Shown here piece by piece: positions 50,408 through 58,762 of a DNA stretch of 64,000 bases (positions are counted from its first letter, which is position 1; the number at the start of each line of letters is the position of its first letter). The translations under genes and the position numbers were made by a program. The notes under the pieces were generated by a model that was not told the origin of the DNA, made no database searches, and was given only the letters and a program-made list of their open reading frames with translations. The DNA is from Segatella copri (GTDB lineage: Bacteria; Bacteroidota; Bacteroidia; Bacteroidales; Bacteroidaceae): positions 3,952,501-4,016,500 of the forward strand of contig NZ_CP137557.1 in the NCBI RefSeq assembly GCF_019249655.2, given 5' to 3'.

Positions 50408-50425
50408 TTTTAAGTATTTACGATT

Positions 50426-50770
50426 ATGACAACAAAGAAAGTAGAAAGACGAATTAAGATAAAGTTCCGCATTCGTAAGAGTGTTAACGGAACAGCTGAG
50501 CGTCCACGTCTTAGTGTTTTCCGCTCTAACAAGCAGATTTACGCTCAGGTTATTAATGATTTGACAGGCACTACACTTGCATCAGCTTCTTCACTCGGTT
50601 TGGAGAAGATGCCTAAGCAGGAGCAGGCAACTAAGGTTGGCGAGCTCATCGCTGAGAAGGCCAAGGCTGCTGGCGTTGAGGCAGTAGTTTTCGACCGTAA
50701 TGGTTATCTCTACCATGGTCGCGTAAAGCAGTTGGCTGAGGGTGCTCGTAATGGTGGTCTTAAATTTTAA
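50426..50770 (+). CDS. rplR: 50S ribosomal protein L18
   Basis: A 114-residue 5S rRNA-binding protein: [20 protein letters not shown] and the C-terminal [18 protein letters not shown]. It begins 18 bases after rplF. Confidence 0.97.
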   Translation: MTTKKVERRIKIKFRIRKSVNGTAERPRLSVFRSNKQIYAQVINDLTGTTLASASSLGLEKMPKQEQATKVGELIAEKAKAAGVEAVVFDRNGYLYHGRVKQLAEGARNGGLKF

Positions 50771-50776
50771 ACGATT

Positions 50777-51289
50777 ATGGCAATGGATAAAGTAAAAGTA
50801 AATAACGAAGAAGTACTTAAGGATCGCTTGGTTGCTATCAACCGTGTAACTAAGGTTACTAAGGGTGGTCGTACTTTCACATTCGCTGCTATCGTCGTTG
50901 TTGGTGACGGTAATGGCGTAATCGGCTACGGTCTTGGTAAGGCAGGTGAGGTTACAGCTGCCATCGCCAAGGGTACTGAGGCTGCTAAGAAGAACTTGGT
51001 TAAGGTTCCTGTACTCAAGGGTACAGTTCCTCACGAGGTAGAGACTGCATTCGGTGGTGCTAAGGTGCTCATCAAGCCTGCTGCAGCCGGTACCGGTTTG
51101 AAGGCCGGTGGTGCTATGCGTGCTGTACTTGAGAGTGTTGGTATCAAGGATGTCATCGCAAAGTCTAAGGGTTCTTCTAATGCCCACAACCTTGTAAAGG
51201 CTACTATCGCAGCTCTTGCTCAGATGCGTGATGCTTACACTGTTGCAGGTGAGCGTGGTATCAGTATGGATAAAGTATTTAACGGTTAA
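50777..51289 (+). CDS. rpsE: 30S ribosomal protein S5
   Basis: A 170-residue fidelity protein: [20 protein letters not shown] and [20 protein letters not shown]. The spectinomycin-contact loop ([10 protein letters not shown]) looks intact. It starts 6 bases after rplR. Confidence 0.98.
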   Translation: MAMDKVKVNNEEVLKDRLVAINRVTKVTKGGRTFTFAAIVVVGDGNGVIGYGLGKAGEVTAAIAKGTEAAKKNLVKVPVLKGTVPHEVETAFGGAKVLIKPAAAGTGLKAGGAMRAVLESVGIKDVIAKSKGSSNAHNLVKATIAALAQMRDAYTVAGERGISMDKVFNG

Positions 51290-51305
51290 TTAGGAAAAGT
51301 CGAAT

Positions 51306-51482
51306 ATGGCAACAATTAAAATCAAGCAGATTAAGAGTAAAATCGGTGCTCCAGTAGATCAGAAGCGTACACTCGCTTGTCTTGGTCTCCACAAGATTTC
51401 TCAGGTTGTTGAGGTAGAGGATACTCCTAGCAACCGTGGTATGATCCGTAAGGTTCATCACCTCGTAAGTGTAGTTGATTAA
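51306..51482 (+). CDS. rpmD: 50S ribosomal protein L30
   Basis: A 58-residue protein read directly from the sequence: it begins MATIKIKQIKSKIGAPVDQK, has LACLGLHKISQVVEVEDTPS, and ends VSVVD before TAA. It is the expected short L30 between rpsE and rplO. Confidence 0.96.
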   Translation: MATIKIKQIKSKIGAPVDQKRTLACLGLHKISQVVEVEDTPSNRGMIRKVHHLVSVVD

Positions 51483-51508
51483 TTAATTTTTATAAATTAG
51501 GAACGGTT

Positions 51509-51955
51509 ATGAAATTAAATAATTTGAAACCTGCTGCAGGTTCTACCCATTCACGTCGTCGTATTGGTCGTGGTCCAGGTTCTGGTCTCGGTGGTACTTC
51601 TACACGTGGTCACAAGGGTGCCAAGGCTCGTTCTGGTTATAAGAGAAAGATTGGTTTCGAAGGTGGTCAGATGCCATTGCAGCGTCGTGTTCCAAAGGCT
51701 GGTTTCAAGAATATCAACCATAAGGAGTACTTCGCAGTTAACCTTTCAACTCTTCAGGCTCTTGCTGAGGCAAAGAACCTTACAAAGATCGGTATTGAGG
51801 AACTTAAGGCTGCAGGTCTTACCAATGGTAAGGAACTGGTTAAGGTTCTCGGTAACGGTGAACTTAAAGCAAAATTGGAAGTTGAAGCTAATGCTTTCTC
51901 AAAGACTGCTGAAGAGGCAATCAAGGCAGTTGGTGGTAACGCAACTATAATCTAA
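51509..51955 (+). CDS. rplO: 50S ribosomal protein L15
   Basis: A 148-residue protein with the glycine/arginine-rich N-terminus RRRIGRGPGSGLGGTSTRGH and C-terminal L15 fold. It precedes secY by 4 bases. Confidence 0.97.
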   Translation: MKLNNLKPAAGSTHSRRRIGRGPGSGLGGTSTRGHKGAKARSGYKRKIGFEGGQMPLQRRVPKAGFKNINHKEYFAVNLSTLQALAEAKNLTKIGIEELKAAGLTNGKELVKVLGNGELKAKLEVEANAFSKTAEEAIKAVGGNATII

Positions 51956-51959
51956 GTAA

Positions 51960-53297
51960 ATGAAAAAGTTTATTGAGACACTAAAGAACTGTTGGAAGAT
52001 TGAGGATCTCCGTCAGAGACTCCTTATTACTCTTCTGTTTACGGCTATTTACCGTTTTGGCTCGTTCGTTGTACTTCCTGGTATCAACCCGAGCATGTTG
52101 GAAAAATTGCAGTCGCAGACCTCTGGCGGTCTTATGTCGCTTTTGGACATGTTCTCTGGTGGTGCATTTTCCAATGCGTCTATTTTTGCGTTGGGAATAA
52201 TGCCTTATATCTCAGCTTCAATTGTTATGCAGCTTCTTGCTGTCGCTGTACCTTATTTCCAGAAGATGCAGCGAGAGGGTGAGAGTGGCCGCAAAAAAAT
52301 ACAATGGTATACTAGAGTCCTGACTGTCGCCATCTTGGTCTTTCAGGCTCCTAGTTACCTTTTGAACTTGAAGATGCAGGCAGCTAATGCTCTGGCAACA
52401 GGTATTAGCTGGACTGTCTTCATGATTCCGGCAACTATCATCTTGGCAGCAGGTAGTATGTTCATTCTCTGGTTAGGTGAGCGTATTACTGATAAGGGTG
52501 TTGGTAATGGTATCTCTCTGATCATTATGATTGGTATCATGGCTCGTTTGCCTCAGGCATTCGTACAGGAGGTTACTTCCCGTTTGCAGGCAATCTCTGG
52601 TGGTGGTCTTATTATGTTCATTGTTGAGATACTCATTCTCTATGCTGTAGTTTGTGCTTCAATTCTTTTGGTACAGGGTACACGCAAGATTCCGGTTCAG
52701 TATGCCAAGCGTCTGGTTGGTAATAAGCAGTATGGTGGTGCACGTCAGTACATTCCATTGAAGCTTTTTGCAGCCAACGTAATGCCTATCATCTTTGCAC
52801 AGGCTTTGATGTTTATTCCATTGGCGATAGTTCGCTATCAGTCTGAGAACGCCAGCAGCGTAGTTCAGCAGCTCATGGATAACCGCAGTTTGCTTTATAA
52901 TGTTGTTTATGTTATCTTAGTGATTGCATTTACATACTTCTATACTGCGATTACATTGAACCCAACTCAGATGGCAGAGGATATGAAGCGTAACAATGGT
53001 TTCATTCCTGGTGTCAAGCCAGGTAAGGATACCGCTGAGTACATTGATACCGTAATGTCTCGTATTACTTTACCAGGTTCATTATTTATAGCATTTATTG
53101 CGATTATGCCAGCTCTTGCAGGACTTCTTGATGTGCAGCAGGCCTTCTCACAATTCTTCGGAGGTACATCTCTGTTGATTTTGGTAGGTGTTGTTATTGA
53201 CACATTGCAGCAGATTGAGAGTCATTTGCTTATGCGCCACTACGATGGTCTTCTTAATTCAGGCCATACTCGTCAGGGTGGTGTTGCTGCATATTAA
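51960..53297 (+). CDS. secY: Preprotein translocase subunit SecY
   Basis: A 445-residue channel subunit with ten expected membrane helices. PGINPSMLEKL, the plug region GGLMSLLDMFSGGAFSNASI and LGIMPYISASIVMQLL are visible. NPTQMAEDMKRNNGFIPGVK marks a conserved cytoplasmic loop. It pairs with SecE encoded 24 kb upstream. No adk gene follows it, unlike many bacteria; map is next. Confidence 0.98.
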   Translation: MKKFIETLKNCWKIEDLRQRLLITLLFTAIYRFGSFVVLPGINPSMLEKLQSQTSGGLMSLLDMFSGGAFSNASIFALGIMPYISASIVMQLLAVAVPYFQKMQREGESGRKKIQWYTRVLTVAILVFQAPSYLLNLKMQAANALATGISWTVFMIPATIILAAGSMFILWLGERITDKGVGNGISLIIMIGIMARLPQAFVQEVTSRLQAISGGGLIMFIVEILILYAVVCASILLVQGTRKIPVQYAKRLVGNKQYGGARQYIPLKLFAANVMPIIFAQALMFIPLAIVRYQSENASSVVQQLMDNRSLLYNVVYVILVIAFTYFYTAITLNPTQMAEDMKRNNGFIPGVKPGKDTAEYIDTVMSRITLPGSLFIAFIAIMPALAGLLDVQQAFSQFFGGTSLLILVGVVIDTLQQIESHLLMRHYDGLLNSGHTRQGGVAAY

Positions 53298-53312
53298 TCT
53301 TTATCTTTTGAA

Positions 53313-54113
53313 ATGCAGATATTTCTGAAGACAGAGGATGAAATTGACCTAATGCGCAAGGCAAACCAACTTGTTGGTGCTACCCTTGCAGAGTTAGGTA
53401 AACATATAAAACCAGGTGTAACGACTCTCCAATTGGATAAGGTAGCCGAGGAATTCATCCGTGATCATGGTGCGATTCCAACGTTTAAGAATTTTCCTAA
53501 TCCATTTGGAGAGCCTTTTCCCGCTAGTATATGTACATCTCTCAATGATGTAGTTGTACATGGAATACCAAGTGAAAAGAGTGTTCTCAAGGATGGCGAT
53601 ATTATTTCCATTGATTGTGGTACTCTTCTCGAAGGTTTCAATGGTGACAGTTGCTATACTTTCGCCGTTGGAGAAATATCTTCTGATGTTAGGCAACTTC
53701 TAAAGGTAACTAAAGAATCTTTGTATCTAGGTATTGAACAGGCTGTAGCAGGAAATCACTTGGGTGATATTGGTTATGCGATTCAAAACCATTGCCAAGG
53801 TTTTGGTTATGGAGTTGTTCGTGAATTGACTGGTCATGGTATTGGAAAGGAAATGCATGAAGATCCTCCAGTCCGTAACTACGGTAGTAGAGGTTCTGGC
53901 ATCTTGTTGAAAGAGGGCATGTGCCTTGCCATTGAGCCAATGATTACTATGGGCGACCGAAAGATAGGATTACTTCCCGATAAATGGAGTATAGTAACTA
54001 GAGATCGTCTGCCAGCTGCTCATTACGAGCATACTATAGTTGTTCGAAAAGGTAAAGCTGAAATTTTATCTTCATTCGTAGAAGTTGAACATTTAGAAGG
54101 ACAAAATTTTTGA
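53313..54113 (+). CDS. map: Type I methionine aminopeptidase
   Basis: A 266-residue M24A enzyme that removes initiator methionine. Metal ligands appear in [16 protein letters not shown] (two Asp), [13 protein letters not shown] (His), AIEPMIT (Glu) and YEHTIVV (preceding Glu). It has no N-terminal zinc-finger extension. It lies between secY and infA, 15 bases after secY. Confidence 0.97.
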   Translation: MQIFLKTEDEIDLMRKANQLVGATLAELGKHIKPGVTTLQLDKVAEEFIRDHGAIPTFKNFPNPFGEPFPASICTSLNDVVVHGIPSEKSVLKDGDIISIDCGTLLEGFNGDSCYTFAVGEISSDVRQLLKVTKESLYLGIEQAVAGNHLGDIGYAIQNHCQGFGYGVVRELTGHGIGKEMHEDPPVRNYGSRGSGILLKEGMCLAIEPMITMGDRKIGLLPDKWSIVTRDRLPAAHYEHTIVVRKGKAEILSSFVEVEHLEGQNF

Positions 54114-54115
54114 TT

Positions 54116-54334
54116 ATGGCAAAACAGGCCGCTATTGAGCAAGATGGAACTATTGTAGAGGCATTATCAAATGCTATGTTCCGAGTAGAATTGGAGAATG
54201 GTGTTGACATTACTGCCCACATCTCTGGTAAGATGAGAATGCATTACATCAAGATTTTACCTGGTGATAAGGTTAAGGTGGAAATGAGTCCATACGACTT
54301 GACAAAGGGTAGAATTGTTTTTAGATACAAATAA
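54116..54334 (+). CDS. infA: Translation initiation factor IF-1
   Basis: A 72-residue OB-fold factor starting [23 protein letters not shown] 54116 is chosen over the in-frame ATT 54110 because it is the family start. [20 protein letters not shown] is diagnostic. It begins 2 bases after the map stop. Confidence 0.98.
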   Translation: MAKQAAIEQDGTIVEALSNAMFRVELENGVDITAHISGKMRMHYIKILPGDKVKVEMSPYDLTKGRIVFRYK

Positions 54335-54352
54335 TTATCACAATATAAGGTT

Positions 54353-54469
54353 ATGAAGACAAGAGCATCATTGAAGAAGCGTTCAGCTGATTGCAAGATC
54401 GTACGTCGTAAGGGTCGTCTCTTCGTTATTAACAAGAAGAACCCTAAGATGAAATTGCGTCAGGGTTAA
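54353..54469 (+). CDS. rpmJ: 50S ribosomal protein L36, zinc-free form
   Basis: A 38-residue protein read directly from the sequence: [20 protein letters not shown], ending [10 protein letters not shown]. Only one cysteine remains and the CxxC-C-H zinc site of the common form is absent, so it is the C-minus type. It lies 18 bases after infA. Confidence 0.95.
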   Translation: MKTRASLKKRSADCKIVRRKGRLFVINKKNPKMKLRQG

Positions 54470-54512
54470 TGTTAAAGTTTGGTAAAAGTATGGCTATTTC
54501 AAAAAAAAGTTG

Positions 54513-54520
54513 TACTTTTG
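54513..54520 (+). promoter_or_regulatory. Internal -7 box before rpsM
   Basis: TACTTTTG matches TAnnTTTG in the 98-base rpmJ-rpsM gap, 47 bases before the rpsM ATG. A -33 box is not clear. It could give the alpha part (rpsM to rplQ) its own transcript. Confidence 0.6.
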
Positions 54521-54567
54521 CACCGCTTTTAACGCAAGGTATTAATTTTTTAATTTTTTATTAAACA

Positions 54568-54948
54568 ATGGCAATAAGAATTGTTGGAGTAGATTTGCCC
54601 CAGAATAAGCGTGGCGAAATCGCATTGACCTATATCTACGGTATTGGTCGAAGTAGTTCAGCAAAGATATTGGATAAGGCAGGTGTAAGCCGTGACCTGA
54701 AAGTCAGCGAGTGGTCTGACGATCAGGCAGCCAAGATCCGTGAAATTATCGGCGCTGAGTTCAAGGTTGAAGGTGATCTCCGTTCAGAGATCCAGATGAA
54801 CATTAAGCGACTGATGGATATTGGTTGCTATCGTGGAGTTAGACATCGTAATGGTCTTCCTGTTCGCGGACAGAGCACTAAGAACAATGCTCGTACTCGT
54901 AAGGGTAAGAAGAAGACTGTTGCTAATAAGAAGAAGGCTACTAAGTAA
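54568..54948 (+). CDS. rpsM: 30S ribosomal protein S13
   Basis: A 126-residue head protein: [20 protein letters not shown] and the C-terminal [20 protein letters not shown]. The tail is lysine-rich ([15 protein letters not shown]) and reaches P-site tRNA. Confidence 0.98.
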   Translation: MAIRIVGVDLPQNKRGEIALTYIYGIGRSSSAKILDKAGVSRDLKVSEWSDDQAAKIREIIGAEFKVEGDLRSEIQMNIKRLMDIGCYRGVRHRNGLPVRGQSTKNNARTRKGKKKTVANKKKATK

Positions 54949-54968
54949 TTCTAAGGAGGAAATTAATT

Positions 54969-55358
54969 ATGGCAAAGCAAAAAGCAACATCTAAGAAGAG
55001 AAACGTACGCGTTGACGCTATCGGTCAGCTTCACGTACACAGCTCATTCAACAACATCATTGTATCTCTTGCTAACAACGAGGGTCAGATTATTTCTTGG
55101 TCTTCAGCTGGTAAGATGGGTTTCCGTGGTTCTAAGAAGAATACTCCTTATGCTGCACAGATGGCTGCGGAGGATTGTGCTAAGGTTGCATTCGACCTTG
55201 GTCTTCGCAAGGTTAAGGCTTATGTTAAGGGTCCAGGTAATGGTCGTGAGTCTGCTATTCGTGCCGTACACGGTGCAGGTATCGAGGTTACTGAAATCGT
55301 TGACGTAACTCCATTACCACACAACGGATGTCGCCCTCCAAAGCGTCGTCGTGTATAA
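54969..55358 (+). CDS. rpsK: 30S ribosomal protein S11
   Basis: A 129-residue platform protein: [20 protein letters not shown] and the C-terminal [15 protein letters not shown] are diagnostic. A ribosome binding site AAGGAGG lies at about 54953-54959. Confidence 0.98.
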   Translation: MAKQKATSKKRNVRVDAIGQLHVHSSFNNIIVSLANNEGQIISWSSAGKMGFRGSKKNTPYAAQMAAEDCAKVAFDLGLRKVKAYVKGPGNGRESAIRAVHGAGIEVTEIVDVTPLPHNGCRPPKRRRV

Positions 55359-55400
55359 TAGCATTCATTGATACAAACATTATAGCATTTTATAAATATT

Positions 55401-56006
55401 ATGGCTAGATATATAGGTCCGAAATCTAAAATTGCGCGTCGTTTTGGTGAGCCAATCTTCGGCGCAGACAAAGTTTTGTCCAAGAGAAACTTCCCTCCTG
55501 GACAGCATGGCAACAGCCGTCGTAGAAAGATGTCTGAGTATGGTGTCATGTTGGCAGAGAAGCAGAAGGCTAAGTACACTTATGGTGTATTAGAGCGTCA
55601 GTTCCGTAATATGTTTGAGAAGGCTGCTAAGGCTGAGGGTATTACTGGTGAGGTTCTTCTTCAGAATCTCGAGTGCCGTCTTGACAACGTGGTTTTCCGT
55701 CTTGGTATCGCTCCAACACGTGCTGCTGCACGCCAGTTGGTAGGTCACAAGCACATCACTGTTGATGGCAAGGTAGTTAATATCCCTTCATTTGCAGTTA
55801 AGCCAGGTATGGTTGTTGCTGTTCGTGAGAAGTCTAAGTCTCTCGAGGTAATCGAAGCAGCACTCGCTGGTTTCAATCATAGCAAGTACCCATGGATTGA
55901 GTGGGATGATAATTCAAAGAGTGGCAAGTTCTTGCACAAGCCAGAGCGTGCTGACATTCCAGAGAATATCAAGGAGCAGTTAATCGTTGAGTTGTACTCT
56001 AAATAA
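55401..56006 (+). CDS. rpsD: 30S ribosomal protein S4
   Basis: A 201-residue assembly initiator with an S4 RNA-binding domain ([20 protein letters not shown]) and N-terminal [20 protein letters not shown]. No zinc cysteines in the N-terminal part. In many bacteria S4 regulates this alpha unit. Confidence 0.98.
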   Translation: MARYIGPKSKIARRFGEPIFGADKVLSKRNFPPGQHGNSRRRKMSEYGVMLAEKQKAKYTYGVLERQFRNMFEKAAKAEGITGEVLLQNLECRLDNVVFRLGIAPTRAAARQLVGHKHITVDGKVVNIPSFAVKPGMVVAVREKSKSLEVIEAALAGFNHSKYPWIEWDDNSKSGKFLHKPERADIPENIKEQLIVELYSK

Positions 56007-56018
56007 ATCATTAAATTA

Positions 56019-57014
56019 ATGGCGATATTAGCATTTCAAAAACCTGATAAAGTAGTAATGCTGGAGGCTGACAACCAGTTCGGAAAGTTTGAATTCCGTC
56101 CTTTGGAGCCTGGCTTTGGCGTAACCATCGGTAACGCCTTGCGCCGCATTCTCCTTTCATCACTGGAGGGCTATGCTGTCAACACAATCCGCATTGCGGG
56201 TGTTGAGCACGAGTTCTCTTCAGTTCCTGGTGTAAAGGAAGATGTTACCAACATTATCTTGAATCTCAAGCAAGTTCGATTCAAGCAAGTAGTAGAAGAA
56301 TTCGAGAATGAGAAAGTTAGTATCACCGTTGAGAATTCTACAGAATTCAAGGCTGGTGACATTGGCAAGTATCTGACTGGATTTGAAGTGTTAAACCCTG
56401 ATTTGGTGATTTGTCATTTAGACTCCAAAGCTTCGATGCAGATTGATTTGACTATTAATAAGGGACGTGGTTACGTGCCTGCTGATGAGAATCGTCAATT
56501 CTGCACAGACGTTAACGTTCTCCCAATCGATTCCATCTACACCCCTATCCGTAACGTGAAGTACGCTGTAGAGCCATATCGTGTTGAGCAGAAGACTGAC
56601 TACGATAAGCTCGTGCTTGAAGTTACAACAGATGGTTCCATTAGTCCTAAGGATGCACTGAAAGAGGCTGCGAAGATCCTCATTTATCACTTCATGCTCT
56701 TCTCTGATGAGAAGATCACGCTTGAAAGCCCTGATCAAGAGAGCAATCAAGAGTTTGATGAGGAGGTTCTCCACATGCGCCAGTTGCTTAAGACTCGTCT
56801 CGTAGATATGAACCTGAGTGTTCGTGCGCTCAACTGCTTGAAGGCAGCTGATGTTGAGACTCTTGGTGATTTGGTTCAGTATAACAAGACTGACCTCTTG
56901 AAGTTCCGCAACTTCGGTAAGAAATCGCTCTCAGAGCTTGATGATTTGCTCGAGAGTCTGAATCTGTCTTTTGGAACTGATATTTCAAAGTATAAATTAG
57001 ACAAGGATGCGTAA
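56019..57014 (+). CDS. rpoA: DNA-directed RNA polymerase alpha subunit
   Basis: A 331-residue subunit. The N-terminal dimerisation domain includes [20 protein letters not shown], and the C-terminal domain (about 260-325) has the DNA-contact helix [20 protein letters not shown]. It is 12 bases after rpsD. Confidence 0.99.
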   Translation: MAILAFQKPDKVVMLEADNQFGKFEFRPLEPGFGVTIGNALRRILLSSLEGYAVNTIRIAGVEHEFSSVPGVKEDVTNIILNLKQVRFKQVVEEFENEKVSITVENSTEFKAGDIGKYLTGFEVLNPDLVICHLDSKASMQIDLTINKGRGYVPADENRQFCTDVNVLPIDSIYTPIRNVKYAVEPYRVEQKTDYDKLVLEVTTDGSISPKDALKEAAKILIYHFMLFSDEKITLESPDQESNQEFDEEVLHMRQLLKTRLVDMNLSVRALNCLKAADVETLGDLVQYNKTDLLKFRNFGKKSLSELDDLLESLNLSFGTDISKYKLDKDA

Positions 57015-57047
57015 TGCATCCTTTGTCCAAAAAGAACAAAAACAAAA

Positions 57048-57533
57048 ATGAGACACAATAAGAAATTCAACCATTTAGGTCGTACTGCTTCTCATCGTAA
57101 CGCGATGTTGGCTAACATGGCTGCATCACTTATCTTGAGCGAGCACAAAAGAATCACTACGACCCTCGCAAAGGCAAAGGCTCTCAAAAAGTATGTTGAG
57201 CCATTAATCACTCGTTCAAAGAATGATACAACTACATCACGTCGTGTTGTTTTCCGTTATCTTCAGAACAAGTATGCTGTTAAGGCTCTCTTCGGTGAGG
57301 TAGCTGAGAAGGTAGCTAACCGTCCAGGTGGTTACACTCGCGTTATCAAGTTGGGTACCCGTCAGGGTGACGCAGCTGAGATTGCTTTCATCGAGCTCGT
57401 TGACTTTGATGAGAACATGGCTAAGACTCCTAAGGCTGCTGCTAAGAAGACTCGTCGTAGTCGCAAGGCAACTAAGGCTGAGGAGGCTCCTGCAACTGAG
57501 GCTCCTGCAACTGAAGAGGCTGCAGCTGAATAA
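57048..57533 (+). CDS. rplQ: 50S ribosomal protein L17
   Basis: A 161-residue protein with the L17 core (1-120: [40 protein letters not shown]) and a C-terminal extension of about 40 residues of basic then Ala/Glu/Pro repeats ([17 protein letters not shown]). The extension is absent from E. coli L17. It is the last gene of the cluster and ends at a strong terminator. Confidence 0.97.
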   Translation: MRHNKKFNHLGRTASHRNAMLANMAASLILSEHKRITTTLAKAKALKKYVEPLITRSKNDTTTSRRVVFRYLQNKYAVKALFGEVAEKVANRPGGYTRVIKLGTRQGDAAEIAFIELVDFDENMAKTPKAAAKKTRRSRKATKAEEAPATEAPATEEAAAE

Positions 57534-57557
57534 GTTACAAAAGATCTCACTACATAT

Positions 57558-57593
57558 AAGCGCTTCTGTCGTAAGACAGAGGCGCTTTTTTTT
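57558..57593 (+). terminator. Terminator of the ribosomal cluster
   Basis: AAGCGCTTCTGTC (57558-57570) pairs with GACAGAGGCGCTT (57575-57587) with one wobble around a GTAA tetraloop, followed by T8. It is one of the strongest intrinsic terminators here. Confidence 0.95.
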
Positions 57594-57655
57594 GCTTTTT
57601 CTGATATATTTTCTATTGTTTAGGGAATTCCCTAACATTATTTAGAGATTCTTTC

Positions 57656-57686
57656 TTGATGTTCTCAAAAATAAGTTGTATTTTTG
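57656..57686 (+). promoter_or_regulatory. Promoter of the glycine-zipper lipoprotein gene
   Basis: TTG (57656-57658) and TATTTTTG (57679-57686) are separated by 20 bases, ending 23 bases before ATG 57710. Confidence 0.8.
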
Positions 57687-57709
57687 CAGTAGAATTAAAA
57701 GATAAGGTT

Positions 57710-58165
57710 ATGAAAAAGGTGATACTCTTTATGCTTTGCTCGTCTTTGCTGATGAGTAGTTGCGATACATATACGGGTAGTGGAGCTTATGCAGGAAGTT
57801 CCATCGGTTCCATCCTCGGTTCCGCCATCGGTGGACTTTCTGGTGGTCCAAGAGGTTCTGACATCGGTACGATTGTTGGAATGGCTGGTGGTGCTATGGT
57901 TGGTGCTGCTATCGGCAGTCAGGCTGATAAGGCTCAGGCTGAGCGTGAAGCAGCTTATCAACGGGATAGGAAAGAGCGTTCTTGTTCTAATCGTTCTGCT
58001 TCTCGTCATCATACTCGTTCAAAGCGTTCATCCTCTGTCAAGAGTGATGACATGTACGACTATAGTGCCCCTGTAACTGATAATTCTGAAATCTTTGATT
58101 CCACCAATAGCGGTGATGATCGTCTCTATGATTTCAAAGTGAAGGATTATACCGGCGATAAATAA
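57710..58165 (+). CDS. Glycine-zipper lipoprotein
   Basis: A 151-residue lipoprotein starting at ATG 57710; an in-frame start at 57656 coincides with the promoter and is rejected. The lipobox LMSSC gives lipidated Cys18. Residues about 24-70 are a glycine zipper with GxxxG repeats (SSIGSILGSAIGGLSGG, AGGAMVGAAIGS), as in outer-membrane and SlyB-like proteins. The rest is Ser/Arg/His-rich and then acidic. Role is unknown; envelope anchoring or a small assembly in membranes is likely. Confidence 0.75.
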   Translation: MKKVILFMLCSSLLMSSCDTYTGSGAYAGSSIGSILGSAIGGLSGGPRGSDIGTIVGMAGGAMVGAAIGSQADKAQAEREAAYQRDRKERSCSNRSASRHHTRSKRSSSVKSDDMYDYSAPVTDNSEIFDSTNSGDDRLYDFKVKDYTGDK

Positions 58166-58184
58166 GTTGCCATATATGAAATGT

Positions 58185-58229
58185 AAACGAGCATGAACCT
58201 GTTTTTAATGATGGTTCTTGCTCGTTTTT
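58185..58229. terminator. Shared terminator of convergent lipoprotein and rlpA
   Basis: AAACGAGCATGAACC (58185-58199) pairs with GGTTCTTGCTCGTTT (58213-58227) with one T-T mismatch, followed by T residues. The right arm lies inside the rlpA coding sequence and the rlpA stop codon is in the loop. Confidence 0.85.
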
Positions 58230-58663
58230 GTATTCTCCGGTTCGAATTCAGCCATTTCGAAATCAATCTTAGGAAGTTTGCCGTCTTCTAGCTTATATGG
58301 CACTGGGTTATCCAACCTCTCCACCCTTACGGTTCCTACGCCTTGTGAAATCATGTCGATTTCCTTGGCAGCCGCCCATGAAAGATCAATGATTCTTCCT
58401 CTTCCGAAAGGCCCACGATCTATTACCTTCACGATTACGCTTTTATCATTTCTGAGATTGGTTACTTTCAGCATAGTGCCGAATGGATAGTAACGGTGTG
58501 CACACGTCAAACTGTCGTGATGTATCTTTTGCCCGCTTGCAGAGCGTGCGCCTGTGGCTCGCTTTGAATAATACGATGCCTTTCCGTGTTGATGCTTCTG
58601 TGCACAACATGGACTCATAAAAAACGTAGTCAATAATGCTATGATTAAGTATTTTATTTTCAT
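58205..58663 (-). CDS. rlpA: RlpA-like septal ring lytic transglycosylase
   Basis: A 152-residue exported protein starting at ATG 58663 (MKIKYLIIALLTTFFMSPCC); longer in-frame upstream sequence crosses the promoter and is rejected. After the signal peptide comes a double-psi beta-barrel domain: HGKASYYSKRATGARSASGQ, HRYYPFGTMLKVTNLR and VIDRGPFGRGRIIDLS. The RlpA domain cleaves naked glycan strands in Pseudomonas. There is no SPOR domain, so it is a short form and septal targeting is uncertain. It is divergent from the PEP-binding gene. Confidence 0.9.
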   Translation of the reverse strand: MKIKYLIIALLTTFFMSPCCAQKHQHGKASYYSKRATGARSASGQKIHHDSLTCAHRYYPFGTMLKVTNLRNDKSVIVKVIDRGPFGRGRIIDLSWAAAKEIDMISQGVGTVRVERLDNPVPYKLEDGKLPKIDFEMAEFEPENTKTSKNHH

Positions 58664-58684
58664 AACTTCTCGATATTTTGGTTG

Positions 58685-58715
58685 CAAATATATAAAAAAT
58701 AGATGAAAAATGCAA
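58685..58715 (-). promoter_or_regulatory. Promoter of rlpA
   Basis: On the minus strand TTG (58715-58713) and TATATTTG (58692-58685) are separated by 20 bases. It overlaps the region of the opposing promoter at 58735. Confidence 0.75.
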
Positions 58716-58734
58716 GGAAATATCAGAAAAATAC

Positions 58735-58742
58735 TATCTTTG
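58735..58742 (+). promoter_or_regulatory. -7 box of the PEP-binding fusion gene
   Basis: TATCTTTG matches TAnnTTTG, 20 bases before ATG 58763. No TTTG is at the -33 position. Confidence 0.65.
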
Positions 58743-58762
58743 CAGTATAAATAGCGACAGAT

